A stretch of DNA of 64,000 nucleotides, from assembly GCA_007449985.2 (NCBI GenBank), contig VIIQ02000158.1, positions 62,001 to 126,000 of the forward strand. The letters are read 5' to 3'. Positions 12,201 to 23,171 of this stretch are shown here, one piece after another. Source of the stretch: Desmodesmus armatus (taxonomy: Eukaryota > Chlorophyta > Chlorophyceae > Sphaeropleales > Scenedesmaceae). The position numbers and the translations under genes were made by a program. Under the pieces are notes generated by a model. That model saw only the letters and a program-made list of their open reading frames with translations, was not told the DNA's origin and did no database searches. Positions within the stretch are counted from its first letter, which is position 1. Every line of letters starts with the position of its first letter.

Positions 12201-15200
12201 GGGCAGGCTTTCTTTTCTTGTTTTTGAGGCATGGTAGCATGCAGTCGATGGCGGCAACATGGGCAAGGCAAGCTGTGAGCTAGGAGGGTACCGCGCATGT
12301 ACAGCAGCCCTAGGAGACGTAACGTTGGCGGTTGTGACGGCCGCACTGGCAGGTAGTTCGTGCTGTTGCTCAGATAGCATCTATAGGGTTGGTCAGGGCA
12401 TCTGCAAACTGTTCCTGCAGGCAGCTGCTCCTGTGGTGCAGAGCTGGGGCAAAATGTGTCTATTGAACATACTGCAACCTTGCAAACCCCTCTGGCCCTT
12501 GCCACCATGCTTGCACCATGGACCTCATCTTGCCCCAGCACCATCATGTGGGTGCTGCTACTGTCAGTCAGGCTTGACTGAATACACTACCTGACCTAAT
12601 CCTGCCATGGCTTTCGTTGCCGTTGGCTCCTACTGCTATTGCTGGCGCCTACTGTGCTGAAACAGGTTCCACCAGGGAGCTGTGAGTCAGGCTTACTTGA
12701 ACACACTACCTGACCTTATCTTGCCATGGCTTTCGTTGCCGTTGGCTCCTACTGCTATTGCTGCCGCCTTTGCTGGCGCCTACTGTGCTGAAACAGGTTC
12801 CACCAGGGAGCTGTGAGTCAGGCTTACTTGAACACACTACCTGACCTTATCTTGCCATGGCATTTGTTGCTGCCGCATCCTACTGCTGTTGCTGCCGCCT
12901 TTGCTGCCTCCTGCTGCTTTGAAACAGGTGCCAACATGGAGCTGTGAGTCAGGCTTGATTGAACACACTACCTGACCTGATCTTGCCATGGCTGTTGTTG
13001 CTGCCGCCTTTGCTGCTGTGAGTCAGGTGCCACCAGGGAGCAGATCTACAGGCGCACTCTGCTGGTGGTGTGGCCGCGCTCTCAGGCCCTGGCGCATGCA
13101 GCAGCTGCTGGCTTTCCTGCGCTGCAGGCCCTGCTCAGCAGACGTGTACAGGAAGCTGCTGCACTGCAGGGCATCAAGGGCCGCAGCAGCGACCGGCGGC
13201 AGCAGCAGCAGCTGCAGGCGGCGGCTGACACAGCTGCTGTGGATGACACGGGAGACCAGCACCAGCAGCAGCAGCAGAAGCAACAGCAGCAGCAGTTGGC
13301 AGCAGCTGACACACCTATGGAAGACGACACCAGCGACCAGCAGCAGCAGCAACAGCCAAAGCAGCAACGCGCTGGGGCTGCTGCAAGTAAACTGAAGTCA
13401 CACAAGAGGTCACACATGCAGAAGTGTGTCCATCAGGAGCTACTGCAGGTGCTAGAGGCCTGTGTGAAGCACCTAGAGGCGAACTTACGGCAAAGCAGCG
13501 CAAGCAGCTACACCCAGCAGATCACTGCAGTGCTGCAGCATGGTGTCAAGGCCATAGGCATGAAGGTGAAGGGGGCAGCAGCAGCAGTGCAGCGGCTGCT
13601 GCTTGCTGTGGCTGCATCCCCAGGCAACGCCCTGAGCGATGATGCGCTAGCAGCAGCGCTGGCGGCAGCAGCAGGCCTGTTGAATGCTGCTACAGTGGGC
13701 CCACCCCTGCAGCATTTGATCAGCAGCTGCATGGCTCAACAGGCGAGCAGCTGCATTGCATTCGTCAGGGAGTTGGCCAGCCAGCCGCAGCTGCAGCAGC
13801 AGCTGGCAACAGCTGCACTTGGGGCGGTGCGCGCAGAAGCAGACATGGCGTGTCAGCTATTGGCACTGGCTTCGGCAGTACCTGGGCTTCCAGCAATGCA
13901 GCAGCAGATTGTGGCTGCAGTGGCAGCTGGTGTGCAGGCAGATGGCTCAGCACACACTGCTGACTGTGTGAGCCGCAAGCTGGAGCAGTTCACCTCACTG
14001 CCGCAGCTGCAGCAGCAGCTGACGGCAGCTGTTGCGGCAGCAGTAATGGTGGCAGGGCCGGTGGCGCACCTTACCAGCTGTGCAGCCGTGCTGCAAGCAT
14101 ACGGGAAGGATGAGCAGCTACAGGAGCAGTTTGTGCAGGCTTTTGCTGCCGCACTGAACAGCAGCAGCACTAGCTGGCAGGCGGATGCAGCTGTGCAGCT
14201 GTTGCCTCTGCTGCAGGACTCTCAATCCCTGCAGAAGAGCCTCAGGGCTGCTGTAGCAGGCAGTCTGTTCACAAACAGAGCCCTGTTGGCGGCTCAGACA
14301 GACATCAGCTTGCTGCAGCTGTCAGGGATGCTGCTGAGTGACAAGCAGCTGCGGGCGGCTTACTACGACCTTTTTGCGGCAGCTGTGTTGCAGCGGGGCG
14401 CGAGCTACAGCCTGCTGAAGCAGCTGCTGCAGTCTGCAGAGGTGCAGGCAGCACTGTCACTCCCAGAAGTGCAGCAGCTGGTGGCGTTTCAGGTGGAGAA
14501 TTTGGAGCGGTTGAGTGCTGTACTGCCCTTCAGTTGGAACATGCCGCAAGCAGGCTTACCTGGCAACAAACAGGTGTGCTGTCAGTGTGCTTATGGTATG
14601 CAGAGGCTCTGGCGGGTGCCGCAAACAGTTGCATCACACCGATGGTGAAAAGGCACATCAAACAGCATGCCTTGACCCTGTGGCACTTGTGCAGAGTGCT
14701 GACTTCTTGCAGGACAGCAGACTTTGCTCCCTTGCATCCAAGGGGCATTGGTGGGTCCAACCGACTATATTGGTGTATGTCTGCATTCAAGCACACATTT
14801 CTTTCCGAAGTGCCTGCCTGCCTGTACTGCTGGCTCATATGTCATGCATGCATCATGCATGCGTCATTCCACGTGGCTTGTTTCACTGCATCCTTGCAGG
14901 TTGAGGACTTCTTACAAGGCCCACAAGCAACCCTCACCCTGTCAGGGTTCAAAAACATTCGAGAAGCCCGAAAGGCAGCAGAGGCCCTACTGCCCCCACC
15001 AGCAAGGCCTGCATACTCCTACGGGCCCTACGGCAACTCAAACAGCCGCAGCACCTTCTCAACCCCCACCAGCAGCATCAGCGACACCTACAGCTTTACT
15101 GTAGTGGCAGCCGGTGCTGGGCAGAATGCCCACGTTTTGCTCAGCAAGACTCGTGAGTGGTACAGTAGCCAGGCAAAAGTGAGGGAGGAGTATGCGCAGG

Positions 15201-15271
15201 AGCTCAAGGCTGTGCGCGGGCTGCAGCGGCGCAGCAGCGCACCTGTTCATGATGTTATTGTGATCGACTGA
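9238..15271 (+). CDS. Large Fe(II)/2-oxoglutarate-dependent oxygenase-like protein
   Basis: Exons: about 9238-9525, 9946-10260, 10428-10583, 10788-10869, 11290-11665, 11923-12088, 13027-14573, 14900-15271; about 1,100 residues. The N-terminal part is a double-stranded beta-helix oxygenase. HxD is in HFSAHQDTEKE (near 10120), and the distal His and the 2-oxoglutarate Arg are in CEHELGPVTSGVR (near 10470-10510). Family-like blocks follow: LKGRDR (11322), FSSIDLE (11981), YTGNEGAT joined across intron 6, and LLVVWPR (13060). The rest is a long Leu/Gln-rich helical region and a C-terminal VEDFLQGP...KTREWY segment. This architecture occurs in uncharacterised algal and fungal proteins; the substrate is unknown. 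Intron 3 has a GC donor (CAG|gcaagt, 10584). Two frame breaks are seen: a missing base in the GGG at 11436-11438, and an N-terminus that fits only with a missing base near 9237 or an unseen upstream exon. It may therefore be decaying, or the consensus may be wrong. Confidence 0.75.
12113..12275. repeat. Duplicated segment in oxygenase intron 6
   Basis: The string GCATGGTAGCATGC with a GATGGCGGCAAC neighbour occurs near 12122 and again near 12229, about 105 bases apart, inside intron 6. It is a short tandem duplication independent of the larger array further down the same intron. Confidence 0.6.
12562..13044 (+). repeat. About 131-bp tandem array carrying copies of the exon 7 acceptor
   Basis: Starting points of the unit (GTGAGTCAGGCTT or close) are at 12562, 12682, 12813, 12944 and a truncated one at 13018. 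Each full unit ends in AAACAGGT(T/G)CCA followed by a copy of the first bases of exon 7, so acceptor-like CAG sites appear at 12666, 12797 and 12928 before the true exon start at 13027. The only acceptor that continues the GNEG-ATREQIYRR coding frame is the last one. The array therefore copied the intron/exon junction itself. Confidence 0.85.
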
Positions 15272-16395
15272 GGTTTGAGAGCGACTTCACATCTCACATG
15301 CACTGTATGCATATGTCTCCACGCCTGGCAACATATGTGGCGGGTTGCTTGAGTTGTACCGGGTGTGATTTGCGTGTCATGTGCAGGTGGTGGATGAGTG
15401 TTGTTGCATTTGGGGGGTTGCTGTGGGGGAGCGTGTTGTAAGAAACAGCTGTAGGCCTGATTGTCATGTATGCGCGCCAGGGTTGCCCCTTGTGGCAGCC
15501 AAGCCAGCCATTCTGAGGGTGGAGCCGCACCCTGTGTAATTCCTGCTTGTGCACTTCTGTTGCCTCAAGGATTGGGATGCCCTTGTTCTTGCGAGCTTGG
15601 TTCTGGTCAAGTGCACTGCTGCTGGCTCAGCCTGGCGGCAGTTGCCTTGGCACTTTGATGTCCAGTTGCTCGCGTGCCCTGTACCCAGCCTGGCAGGTGT
15701 TGCCAATGCTGACTGATGACTTGGATGCTGCTACATGTAGCTTTTCATCCGAGGCAGGCAAGGAGCGAGGCTTGCGCCCTAACCCCTTCTTGAGTTGGCA
15801 TGAAGATGGTACGCTTGCAACAGTCAGATACACAGTCCGTCAGCAGCACACCGCCAGACACCACAACCCACACACACAGATGTGTCTCTAGAGATCTGTG
15901 TGCACCCAGCTGGTGCGCTGGAGCCTATTGCTCTGCTCAAGGTGTGTGTGAATATAACAGTGAACATTTGCCAGAATACAAGTCAACAATTCTTTGTAAT
16001 GATACAGCACGGTCAAGCCTTTAGGATCTCCCTTCAGGGCACCATGGTGTTGATATTGACATGCCTCGTGAGGTCGAACACACACGCCTCGAAGATGGAC
16101 CAGCAGTTCCAGCATTCATGCATTTGGAAGCTAATTCGCCAAAAAGCCAGAGTGGGTTATGTCGGCTTACTGGTTTTGGGGCCAAACAACTGCAACGTTT
16201 GCTGTTGCACACACAACAGTCACCGCCAACATACTCAATCAACTTGAAATGTCTGTTTGCTCTCTTTTCGCGTTGTCCATACTGCATGGCTGCTGCTGAA
16301 ACGAAAGAGTGCCCGCCAACTTACTGTTGGCGCTATTCATCGCTGGCTTCTGCTGTTGACCTTGTATTCATTTCTGCAACGCGCTCTAAACAGCT
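15272..16395. other. Intergenic region, oxygenase 3' flank and ceramidase promoter
   Basis: No supported gene. It contains the candidate poly(A) signals of the oxygenase and the presumed upstream region of the ceramidase. Near 16270-16430 a string like TGTTGGCGCTATT recurs twice around the ceramidase start. Open frames here lack splice context. Confidence 0.35.
15437..15441 (+). terminator. TGTAA poly(A) signal candidate of the oxygenase gene
   Basis: TGTAA occurs 166 bases after the oxygenase stop, with a second copy at 15535-15539. Either could be the polyadenylation signal; position is the only evidence. Confidence 0.35.
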
Positions 16396-17380
16396 ATGTT
16401 GAGGCTGAATAGACGTTCTGTTGGCGCTATTGCGCTCCTTGCTGTGCTGCTGCTCAATGCGCCTTTCGTGTACTCGGCTGAGCAGCAGGAGTATCTCGTA
16501 GGCATAGGCAAAGCCGATGTCACGGGTCCTGCAGCAGACGTGGGCATGCTCGCGTACGCCATGTTGAACCAGACGTCCAAAGGCATCCACACGAGACAGT
16601 GGGCCAAAGCATATGTCTTTGCTGAAGCTGAGCAGCAGTGAGTGCCCTGTGCTGAAGCATATGCACTTTGTATCCTACCACAAGCACGTTTGCATGCCCT
16701 GCAGTTCCCGTTCCCGTTCTTGCGACAGCTACCTTGGACATCAGTTGAGCTGTAGTGCTGCTGCTTCTTTCTCGCAGGAGGCGCTTCATGCTGGTGGTGG
16801 TAGACCAAGCCATGATCACGTCTATGCTGACAGACCACGTTGTCAAGCGCCTGCAGGCAGGTTTCAACACTGCACTTCTACTAGGCTATGCTGGCCCAAA
16901 GGCTGGCACGCTGACTGTACCTGAGCTGGATACTGGTGATGTCATTGGTCGCATGGCAGTGGCAGTCCTCAGCAGAGTGACCCCTCACCTGCCTGCTTCT
17001 TCTTTGTTTTTTTCCATGACCGTCTCCGGCAGCAGGCGCAGTCATAAGTATGTCTAATGCCCTTCTCACCCTGTTCCCCAGTGCATTTCAAGGTCAGACT
17101 GTGTCTTCATCTGTGCGGTGCTGCAGGCTGAGTTTGGTTCCTTGTATGGGTATGACAACGTGTTTGTGACATGCACGCACACACATGCAGCAGCAGGCGG
17201 GTTCCTGGAGCACTTCCTGTACCATATAACCACATGGGGCTTTGTCAAGCAGTCCTTTGAGGTGCTGCTGGAGGGCATTGTGGAGGTGAGAGGGGCCTCG
17301 GGTGGCTATCATGTTGCGCGCAAGTTCTGTACTGAGGCAAATCATCAGCACGGAGCTGCGAGCACTGCACGTTTGCATCG

Positions 17381-17423
<43 letters not shown>

Positions 17424-20400
17424 CTTGAAAGCAGAGCTGGCAGAGGGAGCCATGTGCTGAGGTGGTCGTCAGCACAACGCTGCAAGTACTGCGCACCTGC
17501 ATAAGCAACACCAACAAGCGCTAGCGAGTAGTAGCAGCGGCAGCAGCAGCAGCAGCAGCAGCAAACTGTGCAGGCCATCCAGCAAATTGGATCTCCAAAC
17601 GCAGGAGGAGGCTGCTGCAGCATGAGCAACCGCTGCTGGTCCCAGCATCCGGTGGTTGACCTCAAAGCAGGAGGGTACAAAACAACACATGACTTCATAA
17701 GCATCAGACAGCGATACACTTGTAGATAAAAACAAGGGAGATCTGACAGGGGCAGGTCTCTTGCCAGCCAACACCTGGAGCTGCTTGTGCAGCGATAAAC
17801 TCTGGCAGCGGCTGAACACTGCTGCTGGTATACTACCCTGACGCATCACTGCCGTATGTGGTACCTGGCCATGTGCACCCCGCAGGCGTGTCGTGCTGCG
17901 CATGCTGACCTGCGCCCCTCCAGTCTGAGTTGGTCTGAGGGTGAGCTGCTGGATGCCAACAGCAACCGCAGCCCCACAGCCTACCTGAACAACCCTGAGG
18001 CTGAGAGGGCCATGTACAAGCACGACGTGGACAAAGACATGACGCTGCTCAGGATAGCAGGTCCACAGGGCAAGTGAGTCGGGGGTGGAGGGAGGAAGGG
18101 GGGGAGGGCGAGGGGAGCAGGGAGCGGGGAAGAGGGGCCGGGAAGGAGGGGGGAAAAAGGGAGAGAGGGGGGGGGTACTTTTGGTCTGAGGGTGAGCTGT
18201 TGGATGCCAACAGCAACCGCAGCCCCACAGCCTACCTGGCTAACCCTGAGGCTGAGAGAGCCATGTACAAGCACGACGTGGACAAAGACATGACGCTGCT
18301 CAGGATAGCAGCAGCGGGACCACAGGGCAAGTGAGTCGGGGCATGGAGGCGGGAGGGAGTGAGGAGGGGGGAAGGAAAGGGGTGAGAAGGGGGGTGGGGT
18401 CAAGCACGACATGGACAAGGACATGGCACTGCTCAGGCTCAAAGCAGCAGCAGCAGGGAGCACACAGGGCAAGTGAGTCAGGGCACCCTGTGACCGGAGC
18501 AGGGGAAGGGGGACCGCAGGGGACCTTTCACTTTGATGCCGCTGGCAGGGTTTGATACCCCTACCCAACTTAAAGGATGCATATTTGCGTGTGCACGTGG
18601 AGTCGTGCCAGCAGGACACACCGCACCCTGCACAACACCCAAAAAATGGCTATGGCCGGCCCCAGCTGCGCACAACCTTCAGCACGGTATCTTCAGCACG
18701 CTCCAGGGCTTGTGTTGTTGGTACGACATGCTGGCCGCCGCCATCCTGCCCAAAGCGCTTGTTCGATGCTCATTGTATTGCCGCACTTGCTTTGCTGCAG
18801 GGGTCGAGGCATGGTTGCCTGGTTCCCTGTCCACCCAGTGAGCATGAACAACACCAACAGGCTGCTCAGCAGCGACAACAATGGTGTGGCACAGCAGTGG
18901 GTGGAGAAGCGCTGGGCCACACACCAGCAGGACCTGGAGCCAGCCTTCACAGCAGCATTCGCACAGACCAATGGTGAGCCAGTCAACGGGAGGCAGTAGG
19001 CATTGATAGGATCAACTGTTTGAGCTGGGCAGGCCAGGCCTGCCATCTGCCTGCCATGCACCATCATGGCGCCCCCGTTGAATGCACTCAAGGGGTTTCC
19101 TTTCCTGTGGGAGTCTGTTGTGTGTATACTGACAATGCTGTCGGGTATGTTGTTCTGCCGTGGCTGTGCAGCTGGTGACGTGACCCCCAACATCTTGGGC
19201 ACGTTCTGCCTGGACAGCGGCCTGCCCTGCGACACAGTCACTAGCACATGCAACGGCAACAACCAGCTGTGTGTGGGGCGCGGGCCTGCTTACCCAGATG
19301 ATGCAAAGAGCACTGAGATCATTGGACAAAGGCAGGCTGACAAGGCCCAGGTAAGAGAGGGCGGGACGGCGGTTTGGGGGCTGCACGGGATACAGGGTGC
19401 AGATCTGACAGCAACACTACTTTGACATCAGTACATTGTCCTGTGCACAGGCTGATTCTGCTGCTTCCATTCAGACTTTGAGGGTCAACAGGCACTGACA
19501 CACTCAGCATGTGCCTGTGCCGCTGCTTTCAACCCCACCAGGAGCTGTGCTCTGCCCCTGGCCACCCCATCTCCGCCCCCCTGGACTACCGCCACATTTT
19601 GCGGGTTGCACGGCTTTGCCCTGCCTACTTTTGTAACTGTAACTGTACCTGTACCTGTAACTGTGTATTGCTTGCACCCACCAGGAGCTCTGGTCTGCCC
19701 CCGGCCAGCCCATCTCCGCCCCCCTGGACAACCGCCACATTTTGCGTGTTGCACGGCTTTGCCGTGGCCACTTTTGTAACTGTACCTGCACCTGTAACTG
19801 TGTATTGTTTGCATCCATCAGGAGCTCTGGTCTGCCCCCGGCCAGCCCATTTCTGGCCCCCTGGACTACCGCCACATGTTCATCACCATTCTGCAAGTGT
19901 ACGTTTACATCTAGCTATAACTGTACGTTGGTTTCACCCTGCAGGAGCTGTGGTCCGTTCCTGGCCAGCCCATTTCTGGCCCCCTGGACTACCGCCACAT
20001 GTTTATCACCATCAGTGACACAGAGGTGGAGGCCAGCGAGTTCACACGATCAGGACACACCTGCCTGGGAGCAATGGGCTACAGCTTTGCAGCAGGCACC
20101 ACTGACGGTGAGGGGCACAGGCTGCTGCTGGTGGCTGGGAGTATACTTGCAGCAGGCTGCTGTTGGCTGGGAGTATACTTGCAGCAGGCTGCTGTTGGCT
20201 GGGAGTATACTTGCAGCAGGCTGCTGTTGGCAGGGAGTATACTTGCATCAGGCTGGAGCTGGGTCCCACACTGCCGTCATACTTATCTGCTGAGGATTGT
20301 GGCTTGCCAGCAAATGAGGGCTATTTTGCCACCGATGCCTATTGCAGTGACTCTCTCTGTCAGTACTCATGCGCTGTGTCGTCTGTGTTGCTGCTGCTGG

Positions 20401-21685
20401 TGGTTTGCTGTACAGGTCCTGGCGCCCAGGGTTTCTACCAGAGTGACACCAGCCGCGGTTTCAGTCAGTGGTCACCCCTGGCCTACCTTATCAACGGGGT
20501 GGCTCGTGGCAAGGTCAGCTCGCATCAGGAAAAGTGTCAAGGGGCAAAGCAGGTGCTGCTGAATGGGGGAGAGGCCCTGATCCCCTACCCCTGGTTGCCC
20601 AAGGTCACTGATGTTGGTCTCGTCAGACTCGGCAACTTTGTGAGTATCTTTTGGGTTTAGGGTTTAGGGTTTACCTAAACCCATCGTACTGCGGTGCACA
20701 CAGCAGTGCTGGAGGCTGAATAGGGATACGTCGCCGAGTATATGCCTTGACTGAACCTTTTTTATAAACCATTCAGCCATACAACTGTGCCTGGTTTGTT
20801 TTCTTGCAGTGTGGGCCTTCACCTTGCTGGCTGACTTTTCTGTCTTTTGAATCCTCTCTGCAGTACTGCACATGCACTGACGCCTTCCTTTGCTGTCTTT
20901 GTGTGCTGACTCTCCTTCAGGTGTTGGTATTTGTGCCTGGTGAATTCACCACCATGGCAGGCCGTAGGCTACGCAGGGCGGTACGATCCATCCTCGCCCC
21001 CGCCTGGGGCGACGGCATCAAAGTGGTTGTGACCTCCTACACCAATGCTTACTCATCATATACCACCACCTATGAAGAGTACCAAGCACAGCGGTACGAA
21101 GGCGGATCAACCCTGTATGGACCTCACACCCTGGACGCATACATCCAAGCCTGTATGACAATGGCGAAGGCGATGGTGGCTGGTGCACCTGTGAAGTCTG
21201 CTGCTCCACCAGCTGACTGGGAGCACAAGCTAATCAGCTTGTTGCCACCAGTGGTGGTGGATACGGTCCCACATCCCCACAAGTTTGGCGACGTGATCAA
21301 GCAGCCAAACACGGCGGCTCCATACCGCCCAGGAGATGTTGTGGAGGCAGTGTTTTGGTCGGCAAACCCTCGCAACAACTTGCGCCGTGGAGGGACCTTC
21401 CTAGAGGTCCAGTACAAGGACCCAGCCAGTGGGGAGTGGGTAGTGCTGTACAATGACGATGATTGGAGCACGAAGTTCAAGTGGGACCGGCCAAAGGGAC
21501 AGATGTCCAGTGAATCTACTGCGACAGTGGTGTGGACAATCCCTGAGTGGACACTGCCTGGTAGCTACCGCATCAAGGTCTATGGCGATGCCAAGACTTT
21601 GCTGAAGGCGCATGTGGTATCTTTTGAAGGGATGTCAAAAGAATTTCAGGTTGCTGCCGCAGCAGCACCAGGGGCTCGGCAGTAA
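16396..21685 (+). CDS. Neutral ceramidase
   Basis: Nine exons: 16396-16637, 16778-16856, 17127-17285, 17886-18073, 18801-18973, 19172-19350, 19945-20107, 20416-20639, 20921-21685; 723 residues, the normal family length. A signal peptide (about 1-27) is followed by the amidase domain: YLVGIGKADVTGPA, GIHTR, THTHAAAGGF, GELLDANSNRSP, WFPVHPVSMNNTN, PNILGTFC, VPGEFTTMAGRRLR, TTYEEYQAQRYEG and GPHTLDAYI. An Ig-like C-terminal domain ends near GSYRIKVYG. The enzyme hydrolyses ceramide to sphingosine and fatty acid in the secretory or extracellular space. Intron 2 seems to use a GC donor (CTGCAG|gcaggt). Two oddities: the family's catalytic hexapeptide GDVSPN reads GDVTPN here (Thr285, codon 19183-19185), and the SGP after THTH is AAA. 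Metal-site His, Glu and Tyr positions look kept. Introns 4 and 6 carry copies of neighbouring exon ends. Family assignment is certain; activity is not. Confidence 0.93.
17382..17420 (+). repeat. (CAG)13 in ceramidase intron 3
   Basis: Thirteen uninterrupted CAG units lie in the intron between exons 3 and 4. A shorter CAG run follows near 17540. They are non-coding in the ceramidase model. Confidence 0.9.
18181..18472 (+). repeat. Two partial copies of ceramidase exon 4 with its donor site
   Basis: 18181-18330 repeats most of exon 4 from TTGGTCTGAGG onward (compare 17930-18073), still ending in GGCAA|gtgagtcgggg and preserving the reading frame with a two-codon insertion. 18401-18472 is a shorter third copy with the same donor. 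All three are separated by G-rich purine trac­ts of variable length. Neither copy has a pyrimidine-rich acceptor before it, so they are probably not spliced in. Frame and phase show that 18073 joins 18801. Confidence 0.85.
19542..19944 (+). repeat. Three upstream copies of the ceramidase exon 7 acceptor and 5' half
   Basis: Copies of the exon 7 start (GAGCT(G/C)TG...GGCC...CTGGACTACCGCCAC) begin at 19542, 19685 and 19822, each after a CAG acceptor, with the real exon at 19945. Spacing is 143, 137 and 123 bases. Identity rises toward the true exon: the third copy shares CATGTTCATCACCAT, while the first two diverge after CCGCCACAT. Only the last copy continues into the conserved CLGAMGYSFAAGTTDG segment. 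Confidence 0.9.
20120..20262 (+). repeat. 32-bp tandem repeat in ceramidase intron 7
   Basis: A unit with GGGAGTATACTTGCAGCA recurs with GTATAC at 20141, 20173, 20205 and 20237, an exact 32-base period. Each copy carries a TTGCAG acceptor-like site; the functional acceptor is at 20415. Confidence 0.9.
20653..20682. repeat. Interstitial telomere-type repeat with inverted tail
   Basis: About two and a half copies of TTTAGGG run directly into CCTAAACCC, the opposite strand of the same motif, in ceramidase intron 8. The block could fold into a hairpin. It matches the Arabidopsis-type telomere repeat found in many green algae and looks like a repair or capture scar. Confidence 0.85.
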
Positions 21686-23171
21686 GGGGATCCGTTTGCT
21701 GCTGGTCTGCTAGGTCTGTAGCATATGCCATCAGCCCCTGGGGTTGTCCCAGGATAAGTCATGCTGCAGTTAAAGTGGCGGCTGGGTGGCTGGTGAACTT
21801 GCGAGGTTCCTTTGGGCGTGTGCGATGCAAGGCAGACATGCGGTGTGGGGTGCACTTGGCAGTGGACGTAACACCGTTGGTGCGTGCTTGCTCCGCCATC
21901 ACATGGTGTGCGTTGTCTTGCTTTTCTGCTGCTCTTACTGTTGTTGCATTGCCCTATCAGTGTTGATGGTGCCTGTTGGAAACAAGTTGGGTTGCTAACA
22001 CTGCTGTTGACATCGCATACAGTTGACTACCGCATTGGTGCATTCACACCTACTTTTCTTGCATCAAACTTGTGCATAACACACTGCCAAGTGTGACATA
22101 GTTTTACCTGCATCAGCTCCTGTGTGCTCAGGGGCCATACTGTCCTTGATGACAGATGACGGCTGGTCAGGGTTTTGAGCTTTAAGCAACAGCTATCCAA
22201 GGCTATCCAGAGTGTTGCGGCTGCCACTCCGTACGGCGTACATGCTGTGCAGGGATGGCTGTGCATATGGCACTCCATCCAAGTTGGCCGCACTGAATTT
22301 GTATGGGGCAGGCAGCTGCTGATGGCACCCTGCACTGCAGTTCAAGTGCAGTGTTGTTTCAGCCACAGGGGTGGACTGCTGGTCTGCAGTAACCTGATTC
22401 AAGCAGCCTTTTGCTCGAGCTTGCAAAGCCCGGATCGAGGGTGCAGGTCTGCCTAGCTACACCTAAATGTTGGCCCTTGTGGAATAATGGCATGCGCTTC
22501 TTGCCATAGGAAGCCACCCTGAGGCTCCCCATGCCTCGAGGCATGGAGCTTCATGGTTCAGAGTTTGGGTGTTTGATCAAGCAGTCAGCGCAGTAGTTGT
22601 GTTGCGTTCACGCTGTTGTTGTTTCATGCATGTGCTGCTTCTGCAGCCACTTGGCAAGTCATGGTGCCTAGTTCGGTTGGGGCGCAGGTGGGCCCTGCTC
22701 CCGTCAAGTTTGCCACTGCCCACCAGTAGTGCTATACCGCAAGGCTCAGGGTTGGCTTGTCAGCTTGGTGCTCAGATATTGTTGGAAGGTTGAGCACTGG
22801 TTGCTGCGCCCAGCCTATCATATTCTGGCTTTAACCAGCATTGCAGCAGTGTCTGTCAGTGTGAGGCAGAGCCTGTCTTAGGGTTGCAACAATTGCTACA
22901 GGTTGGTTGAACACAGACCCGCATGCATCTGAATGAAAATGTATTGCAATAATCCGGCTACCACCAGTTTAGCACAGTAAGTCAAGATGGGCTCAGCTCT
23001 ACCACCGTGAATCACGTTCCCTGATACCCTAGCTAGGGTTACATCGTCTCAGCTGAGCACGGTTTTGAAGTCTTGACATCTATGAAGCCACACAGTGCTG
23101 GTCCATGACTTTCTGCATGCCTGATTTACAGTATCAGCAAAGCCATCAATAGCAGCAGAACAGCCAGATTG
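21686..23171. other. Intergenic region downstream of ceramidase
   Basis: No supported gene. Frames at 21775-22096 and 22175-22456 are short and lack splice context or recognisable content. The right end probably contains the promoter or an untranslated leader of the next plus-strand gene, whose first proposed exon may begin earlier than 23172. Confidence 0.3.

Noticed and set aside
18074..18555. Additional ceramidase exons encoding the second and third copies of the GELLDANSNRSP region
   Set aside because: No pyrimidine tract or good acceptor precedes them, and including them would disrupt the conserved domain order; exon 4 joins exon 5 in perfect phase.
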